From Streptomyces sp. Ncost-T10-10d (GTDB lineage Bacteria; Actinomycetota; Actinomycetes; Streptomycetales; Streptomycetaceae): a stretch of 64,000 nucleotides of DNA. Below, in pieces: positions 26,452-35,578 of this stretch (the stretch's first letter is position 1; each line of letters opens with the position of its first letter). The stretch is from contig NZ_FMDF01000157.1 of the NCBI RefSeq assembly GCF_900091955.1, positions 62,001 to 126,000 on the forward strand, given 5' to 3'. The notes below the pieces were generated by a model. That model was not told where the DNA came from. It did not search any database and saw only the letters and a program-made list of their open reading frames with translations. The translations under genes were made by a program, and so were the position numbers.

Positions 26452-26727
26452 GTGCTGGTCCACCCGTCGGCGATCGATCTGTCCGACGCACACCTGCGGC
26501 ATCTCGCGCGCCGACCGGACATGCACCGCCGTGAGATCGGTTCCCGTCGGCGGCGCCTCACCGCTGGGCGGCAGGCCCTGCCGGCCCGGGCTCGCCTGCG
26601 TTGCGGTGGCACCTATGCCTTGGCCACCGCGGGCCTACTGCTCGGCCGGCGCGCGGTCAACTCTCCCATCAGAGCAGCGCTCGGGCAGGGTGCCCAGGCC
26701 GCTCGGCGGGCTCGCTGCCACGGGTGA
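26452..26727 (+). mobile_element. N-terminal relic of an IS5-group transposase
   Basis: The frame from GTG 26452 reads VLVHPSAIDLSDAHLRHLAR, then RREIGSRRRRLTAGRQALPA and LRCGGTYALATAGLL. This is the N-terminal DNA-binding part of Streptomyces IS5-like transposases. It then degenerates. The DDE catalytic part and inverted repeats are not found downstream, so only a 5' fragment survives. Confidence 0.6.
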
Positions 26728-27358
26728 ACCCGGCGGCCAGGCAAGCTGCGTTACCTGTCGTGGCCGAGTGAGGCGTCGCCCCGGTTCCTCCGAAGGCGCT
26801 TCGAGCCCCATCGTCCGATGGCCGGCGAAGTGGAGCGGCTTGAGGCTTCGTCCGGGGAGAGGGGGACCACGGGGAACTGGTCACGATGCAGTGGCCGGTC
26901 GACAACGCACAACCGCTGCCCGTCGGGGCCGGACAGCCGGGCGTTGTGGCCGAGGATGAACACGCCGACGGCTCCGGTCGACGTGACCGTTGTCCCACGC
27001 TTCGTCCCGGTGCGCCTCTGATCGCCGCATTCGGCGTGTTGGCGGTATGCCAACGCCCCCGCCCGGGCTGCCGGTTCACGGCCTTTTATGCGTGCTGTGG
27101 AGCCCCTCGGTATCCCGTGTCGCCCTCGATGCCCGCCGGGCGTCGAGAGTTTCGTGGTCATTCCCGAGACGCTGGACCATCGGGCCAGGATCGACTGGCC
27201 TTCGCACCACCTGGGACCAGTGAACCCTTCCGTACCGCTCCGATAACATGATCGAATTCATGGCGATCGCGCCCATCGCCTGCCCTTCACCGGGAAATCG
27301 TGCTATCCGGCGCGAAGAGTGACCTACTTAACCAACATCTAACAAATCGGCCAAACAA
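26728..27358. other. Gene-poor stretch upstream of the PAP2 gene
   Basis: About 630 bp without a convincing gene. A minus-strand string (VGVFILGHNARLSGPDGQRL near 26950) has protein character but no start, stop context or family I recognise. The last 60 bp (about 27300-27358) are unusually AT-rich for this genome and probably carry the PAP2 gene promoter. Confidence 0.4.
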
Positions 27359-28720
27359 TTGATATCTAAAGCATCGCGGGTGTTTTCGCGAATAAACTGC
27401 AGAACTGCCTTCGCCGCGTGGCGTCGACCACGGGTGATGCTGTGGGCCGCGGCGGCGGTGGTGACCCTCGGATTCCTCATCGCGCTGGAGATTGCCGCGC
27501 GTCACTACGGCCTGCCGGGGCCGATCACCACCCAGGTGCAAGAGGTGGTATTCGCCCCCAAATCGGGTTTCCTGTTGTACGCCAGTATGGGCTTGATGAT
27601 GGTGGTGCTCACCTGGCGACAACGGTTCATCGCGGCTGGTGCCGCGATCGGCATCGACATCACCTTCTCGCTGGTGCGGTGGGCGGCCGACGTCAAGGTG
27701 ACCGACGGCCACCCCTTCGGCAACGGCGCCTTGTGGGTGATGTTGGGCTGTGCGGTCATCGCTGTCACGCGCCGCACAGGCCAGGAACGTGTCCTGCTGC
27801 TGAAGGGCGTCGGACTGGGCCTGCTGCTGGTGGCCGGCCGTAAGACCGGCGACACCTGGCTGCTCATCACGTCGAAGACCCGCCCGGCGGTGCTCGATCA
27901 GTACGTGGCAACCGCCGATCACGCGCTGGGCAACCCGTCGTGGCTGGTAGGCCGGATCGTCACGGCCACCGGCCCGGTCGGCGCCCGTTTTCTCGACTAC
28001 GTCTATACGCAGCTTGCGGTGGCCGCGGTCATCGTCGCGCTGTACCAGCTACGCAACGTGGCGGTCGAGCGTCGCTTCCCGGGCCATCATCTGGTGCGCA
28101 CCTTCCTGGTCATCGGCCTCCTCGGGCCCGGCATCTACATGATCTACCCGGTGGTCGGACCGATCTTCGCCTACGGCGCCGACGGCGGACACTGGGCGGT
28201 GGCCAACCTGTGGCCGGACACACCACCGCCGATCAGCGCCCCGCACCACATGCCATTCGACGAGATCACCCCACGCAACTGCATGCCCAGCCTGCACACA
28301 GCGTGGGCTACCGCGATCTTCATTCATTCCCGCAAGGGCCCACGGATTCTGCAATTCGCAGGCGCGTTCTGGCTGATTGCCACGCTCGGTGCAACGTTGG
28401 GCTTCGGCTACCACTACGGCGCGGATCTCGTTGCCGGCGTGGTGTTCACGCTCACGATCGAGGCAGCACTGCGCTCGCTCGAACGTGGCTGGGACCGGTC
28501 AGGAATCCAGCTGGTCGCCTACGGTGCAACGGTCTTCGCTGCGCTCTTGGTGTCATATCGCTATCTGTCGATGGAGATGGCCGAACATCCGTGGGTGTTC
28601 GGGCCACTTCTCATTCTGGCGATGACCTCAGTGGTCTACGGCTACGTACGGACCACCAAACTGTGGGAACCGAAGGTCGGACCGGCGCGGCAACCGGAAC
28701 CGCAACCCGAACTGGTGTGA
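27359..28720 (+). CDS. PAP2-superfamily multi-pass membrane protein (inositol phosphotransferase-like)
   Basis: Up to 453 residues with about ten hydrophobic segments. PAP2-type catalytic motifs are in the second half: CMPSLHTAW with its His, and GYHYGADLVAG with the second His and Asp. The layout, with Arg-Asn-Cys before the SLHTA motif, resembles the Aur1/Ipt1-like inositolphosphotransferase branch of mycobacteria and other actinobacteria, which transfer phosphate head groups in the membrane. The start is uncertain: TTG 27359, or GTG 27434 / ATG 27437. Neighbours on both sides are decayed genes, and the 5' region is AT-rich, so it may be a transferred gene. A hairpin terminator follows. Confidence 0.82.
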   Translation: MISKASRVFSRINCRTAFAAWRRPRVMLWAAAAVVTLGFLIALEIAARHYGLPGPITTQVQEVVFAPKSGFLLYASMGLMMVVLTWRQRFIAAGAAIGIDITFSLVRWAADVKVTDGHPFGNGALWVMLGCAVIAVTRRTGQERVLLLKGVGLGLLLVAGRKTGDTWLLITSKTRPAVLDQYVATADHALGNPSWLVGRIVTATGPVGARFLDYVYTQLAVAAVIVALYQLRNVAVERRFPGHHLVRTFLVIGLLGPGIYMIYPVVGPIFAYGADGGHWAVANLWPDTPPPISAPHHMPFDEITPRNCMPSLHTAWATAIFIHSRKGPRILQFAGAFWLIATLGATLGFGYHYGADLVAGVVFTLTIEAALRSLERGWDRSGIQLVAYGATVFAALLVSYRYLSMEMAEHPWVFGPLLILAMTSVVYGYVRTTKLWEPKVGPARQPEPQPELV

Positions 28721-28768
28721 GTCGTGTTGCATCAGGAGGCGTGCGAACTCCAGGCGCGACTCGTGGAT

Positions 28769-28804
28769 CCCGTGACCCCGCCACGGACACGGAGCGGTCA
28801 CGGG
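28769..28804. terminator. Hairpin terminator after the PAP2 gene
   Basis: Perfect 9-bp arms CCCGTGACC and GGTCACGGG around an 18-nt loop, 49 bp past the PAP2 stop. Confidence 0.55.
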
Positions 28805-28811
28805 TTCTGAG

Positions 28812-29427
28812 ATGCTCACCGCTGCCGCCAAGGACTCGGCCCGCGGCGAGGACGGTGCCGTACGCCCCCTCGTGCTGGTGGGAGCGGGCAGAGGAGCCGC
28901 CGCCGTCGCGGCGCTCCTCGGCCGGACGACGTCCCGTCCGCCGGGCGGCCGGACGACGTCGCGCTCGCGGGGTCCCTGGCCGCGGTGCCACCACGGTCGG
29001 CGACTGGGAGGGCGAGCTCGACGTGCGTACCGCCTGCCCCGCCCACCGGGGGGACGCTCACCGAGGACCCCGGGATACGGCGCGGCGCGCTCGACGAAGC
29101 GGTGCCGGAGGCCCTGCTAGTGCCGTGCCGGGCGTCGCGAGCCGGTGAACCTTTCCGGTCGCAGCACTAGTGGCGGCGTACGACAGTGCACTCGGCCTCC
29201 CCACGCTGCTCCTCGTCGGCGACGCCGATCCGCTCGCGGACCGCGAGGCACTCGTCCGTTCGGCGAAGTCGATGCCGTGTGCCCGCCTTTCGGCGGTCCG
29301 TGACGCGCACCACGACGTCCTGAACGACATGCAGCACCGCTCGGTGGCCGCGGAGATCGTCACCTTCCTGGAGACCTTGCGCAACGAGCTGGTGCCGGTC
29401 GGCACGGTCGATTCGAGCGCGTGGTGA
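28812..29427 (+). pseudogene. Decayed alpha/beta hydrolase
   Basis: The 3' part (29161-29427) is a clean hydrolase C-terminus: LGLPTLLLVGDADPLADREA carries the acid residue strand, and RDAHHDVLNDMQHRSVAAEI carries the catalytic His. Upstream, conserved-looking pieces (GDWEGELDVRTACPAHRG, then ALDEAVPEALLVP) lie in different frames, and no nucleophile elbow is readable. At least one frameshift and probably a deletion inactivated it. It ends 82 bp before a second broken gene. Confidence 0.6.
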
Positions 29428-29508
29428 GCGTTGTCGCTCCGGCCGGGACTCCCGGCCGCACCCCGCACCGCCGCTGCTCCTGATCCGAAGAGACAAGGCT
29501 CGCCCCTC

Positions 29509-30065
29509 ATGGCAACCATCCTCCCCGTATCCGGAAACCCCTCCGCCACTTCCCGTACCGCACGGCTCCTGTGCCACCTGGACGACCGGCTCCGGGAGCA
29601 GGGCCACGACGTGACGCCGCTGGACGTGCGTACCCTGCCCGCCGAGGCGCTGCTGGGCGCCGACTTCCGGCACCCGGCCGTCGTCGGGGCCGCGCCGTAG
29701 TTCGAAGAGGCGGACAGGGTGGTCATCGGCACCCCGTCTACAAGGCCGCCTACTCGGGGCTGCTGAACTCACTGCTGGACCTTCTTCCGCAGTACGCGCT
29801 GACCGGCAAGACCGTGCTGCCGCCGGCCACCGGCGGCAGCACGGCCCATGTGCTGGCCATCGACTACGCGCTGCGCCCGGTCCTGAGCTCGATGGGTGCC
29901 GCGCACGTCGTCCCGTGCTGGTTCACGCCGGACAAGGAGATCACCGTCGGCGAGGACGGCACGTCGGCCGTCGCACCCTGTACAGCCGAGGCTCTGGTCC
30001 AGGTCACCGACACGTTCATTGCCATGCCGGGCGGCCGTACGGCGGTGCCGGCGCCCACAGGCTGA
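29509..30065 (+). pseudogene. Broken NADPH-dependent FMN reductase, SsuE-like
   Basis: An intact start at 29509 gives the flavodoxin-like N-terminus (PVSGNPSATSRTARLL, LDVRTLPAEALLGADF). Codon 64 is TAG (29698-29700) where CAG would restore Gln. Reading through, FEEADRVVIGTP is followed by a one-base deletion near 29736. The next frame resumes VYKAAYSGLLNSLLDLLPQY and runs to 30065 with the C-terminal VLAIDYALRPVLSSMGA block. The two lesions inactivate an otherwise well preserved gene, so decay is recent. SsuE supplies reduced FMN to sulfonate monooxygenases; no partner monooxygenase is present here. Confidence 0.8.
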
Positions 30066-30378
30066 GCACTCCCGCCGCTCACGCGGTCCTCAGCGCCGCC
30101 ACACCGCACTCGCCGCACATGGTGACCCGACGTGCCGTGCATGCCCGGGCCGGGCGGGGTGGGCGGCGAGCAGAAGAAGACCGCGGGGTGGGCGGTGGCG
30201 CAGCGACGCGCTGAACGGAGTCCGGGGAGCTGAAGAGGGAACGCCGTCCTTGGCCCTGGCCGACTGCGGGAGATTCCGAGAGCGACAATTGTTGGTGGGT
30301 GCCGTGCTGGTCGGTCCACGGAGTCAGGGCGCGAGGTCCTGCCCGGTGGACCGGGTGCCGAGCCGGCGGGAGACGACC
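30066..30378. other. Gene-free gap before the site-2 protease
   Basis: 313 bp after the broken FMN reductase. No coding frame is convincing. It contains the site-2 protease promoter region, with the ribosome-binding GGGAG at its end. Confidence 0.5.
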
Positions 30379-31509
30379 ATGAACGGCTCGGTCCGTGTCG
30401 GACAAGTTGTCGGGGTACCACTGCGGATGCACTGGAGCGTGCCGCTGCTGGTGGTCCTGTTCGCGTACGGTCTTGGCCGCCAGACCCTTCCGGCATGGAC
30501 TCCAGGGCGCTCGAATGCGGTTTACACCTTTGCCAGTGCCGTGGGGGCCGTACTGCTCATGGGCAGCCTTCTGCTCCACGAGACGGCACACGCTGCGACT
30601 GCCCGCAGGAAGAAGATCGCGGTACAGGATGTGACGCTGTGGGCGCTGGGCGGGATGACCCGGATGGGGCCACCGCAGACGGCCGCGGTGGCTTTCGCGG
30701 TGGCGATCAGCGGGCCGCTCACCAGCCTGGCCATCGGAGGCGCCGCGCTCGGAGCGGGAATCGGGCTGCATGCGATGTCCGCCTGGGCGGTGCCTGCCGC
30801 CGTTCTGGTGTGGCTCGGCTGGGCGAACCTGTTCCTGGGTGCATTCAACCTGCTTCCTGCTGCGCCGCTCGACGGCGGAAGGGTGATGCAGGCGCTGTTG
30901 TGGTGGCGTACCGGAGACCGGGAACGTGCGGATCGGGCGGCCTCCCGAAGCGGTCAGGTCGTGGGCGGGCTGCTGATGGCCTTCGGCTGGATCTCTTTCC
31001 TGCGCGGGGCGCCGGGCGGGCTGTGGCTCATCGTCGTCGGGCTTTTCATCACGGTCGTCGCCGGTGCGGAACGGCAGCGCGCCGTGATCCACACAGCACT
31101 GCGGGGTGTCAAGGTCGCCGATGCCATGTCCAGCCCGGTGACCACCGGCGCCGACTGGCTGACCATCCGGCATTTCATCGACGAGGTGGCGGTGAACTCC
31201 CGCCATTCCGTCGTGCCCCTGCTCGATTTCGAAGGCCGTCCCAGCGGGATCGTTCAGATACGCAAGCTCGCCCGGATACCGGGAGCGCGCCGGGAGGCGC
31301 TGCGCGTGCGTGAGGTGGCGATCCCGCTGTCACAGTGCGCGGTTGCCACCCCTGGTGATCTTCTGAGTGAGGCTCTCGACAAGCTCCGCCCGGGTAGTGG
31401 CATGCGCATTCTCGTCGTGGATGGGGGCCATCTGGTGGGGTTCGTCACCGCGAAGGACATTTCACGGCTGATCCAGCGGCACACACTGGGGGGCCAAGGG
31501 CCCGACTGA
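30379..31509 (+). CDS. Site-2 protease family protein (M50) with CBS domains
   Basis: A 376-residue membrane metalloprotease. ATG 30379 has GGGAG 6 nt upstream and gives the family's usual RVGQVVGVPLRMHWSVPL start. The zinc site HETAH is His67-Glu-x-x-His71 in the second membrane helix; the third ligand is Asp in NLLPAAPLDGGRVMQ. About six hydrophobic segments are followed, from residue 245 on, by a pair of CBS motifs (VADAMSSPVTTG and VREVAIPLSQ), which usually bind adenosine nucleotides. S2P/Rip-type proteins cut anti-sigma factors or signal peptides within the membrane. It appears monocistronic. Confidence 0.92.
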   Translation: MNGSVRVGQVVGVPLRMHWSVPLLVVLFAYGLGRQTLPAWTPGRSNAVYTFASAVGAVLLMGSLLLHETAHAATARRKKIAVQDVTLWALGGMTRMGPPQTAAVAFAVAISGPLTSLAIGGAALGAGIGLHAMSAWAVPAAVLVWLGWANLFLGAFNLLPAAPLDGGRVMQALLWWRTGDRERADRAASRSGQVVGGLLMAFGWISFLRGAPGGLWLIVVGLFITVVAGAERQRAVIHTALRGVKVADAMSSPVTTGADWLTIRHFIDEVAVNSRHSVVPLLDFEGRPSGIVQIRKLARIPGARREALRVREVAIPLSQCAVATPGDLLSEALDKLRPGSGMRILVVDGGHLVGFVTAKDISRLIQRHTLGGQGPD

Positions 31510-31895
31510 GACAGCACCCCAGGTCAGGGTGAGAGACTCGGGTACGCCTGATGCCCCGCGTCATGCAGCCGGTGGGAGAAACCCCGGCAGCGTGCCGCTG
31601 GTATCGGGACGGGGCTCTGGCTTGGGGATCTCGGGGAAATACTTGCTGACCAGCGGAAACGCCGGTCGGTAGGAATTTCGCGGGGCTTGCGCCGTGTGCG
31701 GACGCAGGGGATGTGGTGAGGCGGTTTCGTCGGAGGGCAGGGGCGGGGCGGCTTGCCGTCAGTGGGGCTATGGGGCACGGCTCGTGGGGGTTCAAGTCGG
31801 GGGCCTTGCCGACGAGGCCATCCGTACAGTTCAGGCGGCATGCTCGTACTCGTAGAGGATGCCGCCGAGGCGTTCGCGTCCCCTTCGGGGAGGCG
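31510..31895. other. Gene-free gap between convergent genes
   Basis: 386 bp between the site-2 protease stop and the NlpC/P60 stop. No supported ORF, relic or strong hairpin found. Confidence 0.5.
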
Positions 31896-32933
31896 TCAAA
31901 TTCGTACGCCCCACATGAACGGCATACCGCTGCGTGCGATGGATTCGTAGCGCACCTGCGCTCCAGGTTTGGGGGCGTGGAGTATCTGTCCGTTGCCCGC
32001 GTAGAAGCCGACGTGGCTCAAGTCGGTCCGCATGATGATGAGGTCGCCGGGCTTCAGAGCACTCAGTGAGTTGATACGCGTTCCGACGTTGGCCTGTGCC
32101 TGCGAGGTGCGGGGTATGGAGACATTGGCCTGCTTGAACGCCCACGATGTGAGGCCCGAGCAGTCGAAGGATCCCGGTCCCGTGGCTCCCCACACATAGG
32201 GCAGGCCAACGCGGGATTTGGCGGCGTCGAAGGCTGCAGCGGCGCGTGAGGAGGCGCTTGACTCATTGCCGAGGTTCACGCGCGCGCTGTCGCGGTTCGC
32301 ACGTTCCTCCTCCGCCGCCAACCGGGCCTTCTCCTTGGCGCTCAGAGTGTTGAGGAGTCGCTGAGCGGAGGCGAGTTTGCCCTGAATCTCGGACTTTTTG
32401 CGGCGGAGTTCGGTGCGGGTGGTCTCTAGATCCGCCAGTTTCTTGGAGGCTTCGGCCCGCTGCTGTTGCAGTCCGCGCTGCTGGATCTGGAACTGCTGAA
32501 AGGTACTCAGTTCGCGTGCGCCGACCTGGTCCAGGAGGGATGCCTTCTCCAGGAAGGAGTCCGGGTCGGTGGAGAGCATCAGCTGCATCGACGGATCCAT
32601 GCCGCCGCTGCGGTACTGGGCACTGGCGAGGGATCCGATGCGTGCGCGCATCGAATTGAGATCTGCCTGCTTGCGCGCCGCGGTTTCCTGAAGAGCCGTA
32701 ACGTCCTTCTCGAGGCCGTCGGCCTTCTCTTTGGTGCCGTTGTACTTCTCTGTCGCCTGTGTGGCTTCTTCGTAGAGCCGGTCAACTTGAGCTTTGACGC
32801 CCTTCTTCGTCGGATCGGGCGCAGGGTCGGCCGAGGCCGACTGCGCAGACAGGGCGACGACGGCCAGAGCGGCTGTCGTAAGCACGGTCGTCTGGTTCCT
32901 GCGGGGCGGCTTGGGGCGGCGGTGGGACGCCAT
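31896..32933 (-). CDS. Secreted NlpC/P60 (C40) peptidoglycan endopeptidase
   Basis: A 345-residue cell-wall hydrolase. ATG 32933 is chosen because it directly precedes a basic segment and signal peptide ending ASA-DPAP. Residues about 45-205 are a long coiled coil with KADGLEKDVTALQETAARKQ-type heptads, as in RipA-like and DIP1281-like hydrolases. The C-terminal catalytic domain carries Cys in FDCSGLTSWAF, His in LSHVGFYAG and the third polar residue in QILHAPKPG. It cuts the D-Glu to diamino acid bond in stem peptides. The coiled coil probably blocks or positions the active site. Confidence 0.93.
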   Translation of the reverse strand: MASHRRPKPPRRNQTTVLTTAALAVVALSAQSASADPAPDPTKKGVKAQVDRLYEEATQATEKYNGTKEKADGLEKDVTALQETAARKQADLNSMRARIGSLASAQYRSGGMDPSMQLMLSTDPDSFLEKASLLDQVGARELSTFQQFQIQQRGLQQQRAEASKKLADLETTRTELRRKKSEIQGKLASAQRLLNTLSAKEKARLAAEEERANRDSARVNLGNESSASSRAAAAFDAAKSRVGLPYVWGATGPGSFDCSGLTSWAFKQANVSIPRTSQAQANVGTRINSLSALKPGDLIIMRTDLSHVGFYAGNGQILHAPKPGAQVRYESIARSGMPFMWGVRI

Positions 32934-33324
32934 GGTGGGGCCAGCTCCTTCTTCCTCGACCGCCCTTGCCAGGGGTCGTTCGGTTCTCCTGGCGTAGTCA
33001 GGCGCTTTGGGTACGTGAGGTTCATTCGGCCGCACCGCCCGGAACGTGTGTGGTCACGTGGGCGAGAGGGCCGCCTGAATACTAGACAGCTAAGTGTTTT
33101 AGTAGCAAGCATTCGCTGTTCGCTGACGGTCCGTGCCTGCTTCCGTGTACTGCGCGTGGGTGTACTTGCCGAAGGTGGCGAGCCTGCCTTGGTGTGCGAG
33201 TCGACCGCGCTGAGCCAACGGGACGCACTGTGACGGGCCGTGGGACGTAGCCGCGACGGACGTCGGGCAAGGGACCTGCGTCGGCCGGGTGGGAGTGGTA
33301 CGGAGTATCCACTCCGGGCTGCGG
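32934..33324. other. Upstream region of the NlpC/P60 gene with an AT-rich island
   Basis: About 390 bp without a supported gene. Bases 33079-33120 are strikingly AT-rich and include an imperfect inverted repeat, ACTA ... TAGT, within TAGACAGCTAAGTGTTTTAG. This may be a promoter or operator for the cell-wall hydrolase. I looked for the conserved core of a c-di-AMP (ydaO) riboswitch, common before such genes, and did not see it. Confidence 0.35.
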
Positions 33325-33713
33325 TCACGTTGTGACAGGCCGCATAGTCGGTATGCGCCGACCCTGCGCGCGGCGCAGGTGGTTCAGTACGGCGCGGGCT
33401 GCGGCTTCCTCGTCGGCTGTCATGGTGGTCGCGTCGGCCGCGGTTGCCTCGGAGGGGTTCGGCAGGGGCGGGTCCATTCGTTGAGCTCCATGGTGATCGC
33501 GGCGAGGGCCTTGTCCAGCTTGCGGGTGGCCTCGTAGGCCACCGGAGGCATGGCGGCCGGGCCGGTCAGGGCAACCATGGCCGCGGGGTCCGGGGCCTGC
33601 ATCACCGTCCACTGCCTTTCGGTGGGAATCACCACGTCGCAGGGCAGTGGCAGTCCGACGCTGCGGTCGGCGTCGAGGGCCTGTGCGGCCAGGCAGTGCA
33701 CGCGCCGAGGAGT
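33325..33713 (-). pseudogene. 5'-truncated, frameshifted DUF302 protein
   Basis: Reading leftwards from 33713, the frame gives RVHCLAAQALDADRSVGLPL, PCDVVIPTERQWTVMQAPDP and MAALTG-like text. This is the C-terminal half of a DUF302 domain (the family's AHQAL-DP-GLLLPC block). The N-terminal half is absent: the fragment abuts the operator region of the persulfide operon. After NEWT (about 33465) the frame shifts and continues as LPNPSEATAADATTMTADEE to a stop at 33325. DUF302 genes often accompany sulfur or metal stress genes. Confidence 0.55.
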
Positions 33714-33732
33714 GGATGATTCTCACTCCACT

Positions 33733-33748
33733 ATACCCCCCGGGGTAA
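33733..33748. promoter_or_regulatory. CsoR/CstR-type operator, copy 1
   Basis: ATACCCCCCGGGGTAA: the ATACCCC-N2-GGGGTAT dyad of CsoR-family repressors, which include the persulfide sensor CstR. It is the distal of two sites before the persulfide dioxygenase gene. Confidence 0.78.
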
Positions 33749-33766
33749 TCTGTTACGGTTGATTTA

Positions 33767-33782
33767 ATACCCCAGGGGGTAC
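33767..33782. promoter_or_regulatory. CsoR/CstR-type operator, copy 2
   Basis: ATACCCCAGGGGGTAC, 34 bp centre-to-centre from copy 1 and 28 bp before the operon start, overlapping the likely promoter. Two sites of this class before sulfur genes indicate derepression by persulfide. The repressor gene itself is not in this window. Confidence 0.78.
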
Positions 33783-33810
33783 CCAACCGGAATGAGGGAG
33801 TGAGCGGCAC

Positions 33811-35178
33811 ATGTTCTTCGTCGACACCATCGAGATCGAGGGCCTGGGCAACCGGCACTACCTGGCCGGGGGCGCCCGGACAGCGGTAGCGGTCGATCCG
33901 CCGCGGGACATCGACCAGGTCATCGCGGCCGCTGCGCGGCGAGGCGTGCGCATCACACACGTCGTGGAGACGCACATCCACAACGACTACGTGACTGGCG
34001 GTCTGGAGCTGGCCCGGCTGACGGGCGCCGCCTATCTGGTGCCGGCCGCCGCTCATGTCTCCTTCGCCCGTGTCCCGGTCCACGACGGAGACGTGATCGA
34101 GATCGATGACGGTATAGCCGTGCGGGCCCTGGCCACCCCCGGCCACACCCCGCACCACACGGCCTACGTCCTGGAGGAGAGCGGTACCCCCGTCGCCGCC
34201 TTCACCGGCGGTTCGCTGCTCATCGGCACCGTGGGCCGCCCCGACCTGGTCGAGCCCCGGCTCACCGAGCACCTGGCTCGCGCCCAGCACGCCTCCGCGC
34301 ACCGGCTCGCCGCCGAACTGCCCGACACGACATCGGTGTTGCCCACCCACGGCTTCGGCAGCTTCTGCTCGTCCGGGCAGGCCGAGGGCGACGCGAGCAC
34401 CATCGGCCAGGAGAAGACGGTCAACGCCGCACTGGCCCAGGACATCGACACCTTCGTCGCCGAACTGCTCGCCGGCCTGGAGGACGTACCCGCGTACTAC
34501 GCGCACATGGGCCCGGCCAATTCGGCGGGCCCGGACCCGGTCGACCTGACCGCGCCGCCCCGCGCGGACGCCGAGGAGATCGCCGCCCGGCTCGCAGCCG
34601 GTGAGTGGGTCGTCGACCTGCGCAACCGCGTCGCGTTCGCCGACGGACACGTCACGGGGTCGTTCAACTTCGAGGCCGATGGCAAGATCGCCACCTACCT
34701 CGCGTGGATGATCCCGTGGGGCAAGTCCATCACCCTGCTCGCCGAGTCGGCCCAGCAGCTTGCCGCGGTGCAGCGCGAGCTGGTCCGCGTCGGTATCGAC
34801 CGGCCCGCCGCCGCGGCCACCGGGGGCCCGGCCGACTGGCTGCGACCCGGTGAGGCTCCGGCGTCGTTCCGCCGGGCGGTCTTCGCCGACCTGGCCGCAG
34901 AACTCCGCGACGCGTCGCACCCCGTGATCCTCGACGTCCGCCGCGACTCCGAGCGCGCCGGCGGACACATCGAGGGCTCCGTCCACATCCCCGTGCACAT
35001 GCTGCACCAGCGGATCGACGAGGTTCCCGCCGGAACCGTCTGGGTGCACTGTGCCGGCGGCATGCGGGCCGGGATCGCGGCCTCGCTGCTGGACGCGGCA
35101 GGCCGTGACGTGGTCGCCGTGGACGACGGTTTCGACCAGGCGGCCGAAGCGGGTCTGGCCGTCCGCACCAACGGCTGA
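33811..35178 (+). CDS. Persulfide dioxygenase-rhodanese fusion, CstB-like
   Basis: A 455-residue fusion. Residues 1-250 are a metallo-beta-lactamase fold with the persulfide-dioxygenase signature ETHIHNDYVTGG and the GHTPHH and THGFGSFC metal-site regions. Residues about 260-350 form a rhodanese domain lacking the catalytic Cys. Residues about 365-450 form a second rhodanese with the active Cys in VHCAGGMRAG. Such proteins oxidise low-molecular-weight persulfides to sulfite and thiosulfate in the cytoplasm. First gene behind the paired CsoR/CstR operators and leader of a four-gene sulfur operon. GGGAG lies upstream of the ATG. Confidence 0.92.
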   Translation: MFFVDTIEIEGLGNRHYLAGGARTAVAVDPPRDIDQVIAAAARRGVRITHVVETHIHNDYVTGGLELARLTGAAYLVPAAAHVSFARVPVHDGDVIEIDDGIAVRALATPGHTPHHTAYVLEESGTPVAAFTGGSLLIGTVGRPDLVEPRLTEHLARAQHASAHRLAAELPDTTSVLPTHGFGSFCSSGQAEGDASTIGQEKTVNAALAQDIDTFVAELLAGLEDVPAYYAHMGPANSAGPDPVDLTAPPRADAEEIAARLAAGEWVVDLRNRVAFADGHVTGSFNFEADGKIATYLAWMIPWGKSITLLAESAQQLAAVQRELVRVGIDRPAAAATGGPADWLRPGEAPASFRRAVFADLAAELRDASHPVILDVRRDSERAGGHIEGSVHIPVHMLHQRIDEVPAGTVWVHCAGGMRAGIAASLLDAAGRDVVAVDDGFDQAAEAGLAVRTNG

Positions 35179-35218
35179 CCCGCCTCATACCTTCTCCGGC
35201 GCCGAAAGGAGCCTTTGC

Positions 35219-35578
35219 ATGTCTCTCCTCCGACGCGGTCCCGGCCGCCTCAGTGTCACCGAAGCCCACCGCATGCTCCAGGAGCATGCTGTCGTCCTGC
35301 TGGATGTGCGTGAGGCGGATGAATGGCAGGCCGGGCACGTCCCCGGCGCCCGGCATCTGCCCATGTCCCGGCTGGCGGCCGGCGCAGGTGTACCCGGTGC
35401 AGGGGGCGGCCCGCGGCTGGTGTTGATCTGCCGCTCCGGTAACCGTTCCCGGCACGCTGCCCGCCTGCTGGCCGAACGGGGCATCGACGTGGTCGACGTC
35501 ACCGGTGGCATGGCCGCCTGGGCCCGTCAGGGACTGCCGGTCCATGACGCCCGTGGGGCGGCGGGCACCGTCGTATGA
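35219..35578 (+). CDS. Single-domain rhodanese sulfurtransferase
   Basis: A 119-residue rhodanese. The domain spans nearly the whole protein: VVLLDVREADEWQAGHVPGA near the N-terminus and the active-site loop ICRSGNRS with catalytic Cys near residue 71. The ATG at 35219 follows AAAGGAG. Its stop overlaps the ATG of the TauE/SafE gene by four bases. It carries sulfane sulfur between persulfide donors and the dioxygenase-rhodanese. Confidence 0.92.
   Translation: MSLLRRGPGRLSVTEAHRMLQEHAVVLLDVREADEWQAGHVPGARHLPMSRLAAGAGVPGAGGGPRLVLICRSGNRSRHAARLLAERGIDVVDVTGGMAAWARQGLPVHDARGAAGTVV

Noticed and set aside
32934..33324. c-di-AMP (ydaO-type) riboswitch upstream of the NlpC/P60 gene
   Set aside because: Cell-wall hydrolases in actinobacteria often have one, but its conserved purine-rich core is not visible on the minus strand here.
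33325..35049. 574-codon minus-strand open frame across the persulfide dioxygenase gene
   Set aside because: It is the antisense shadow of the high-GC dioxygenase gene. Only its last 50 codons, beyond that gene, look protein-like, and they were assigned to the DUF302 relic.
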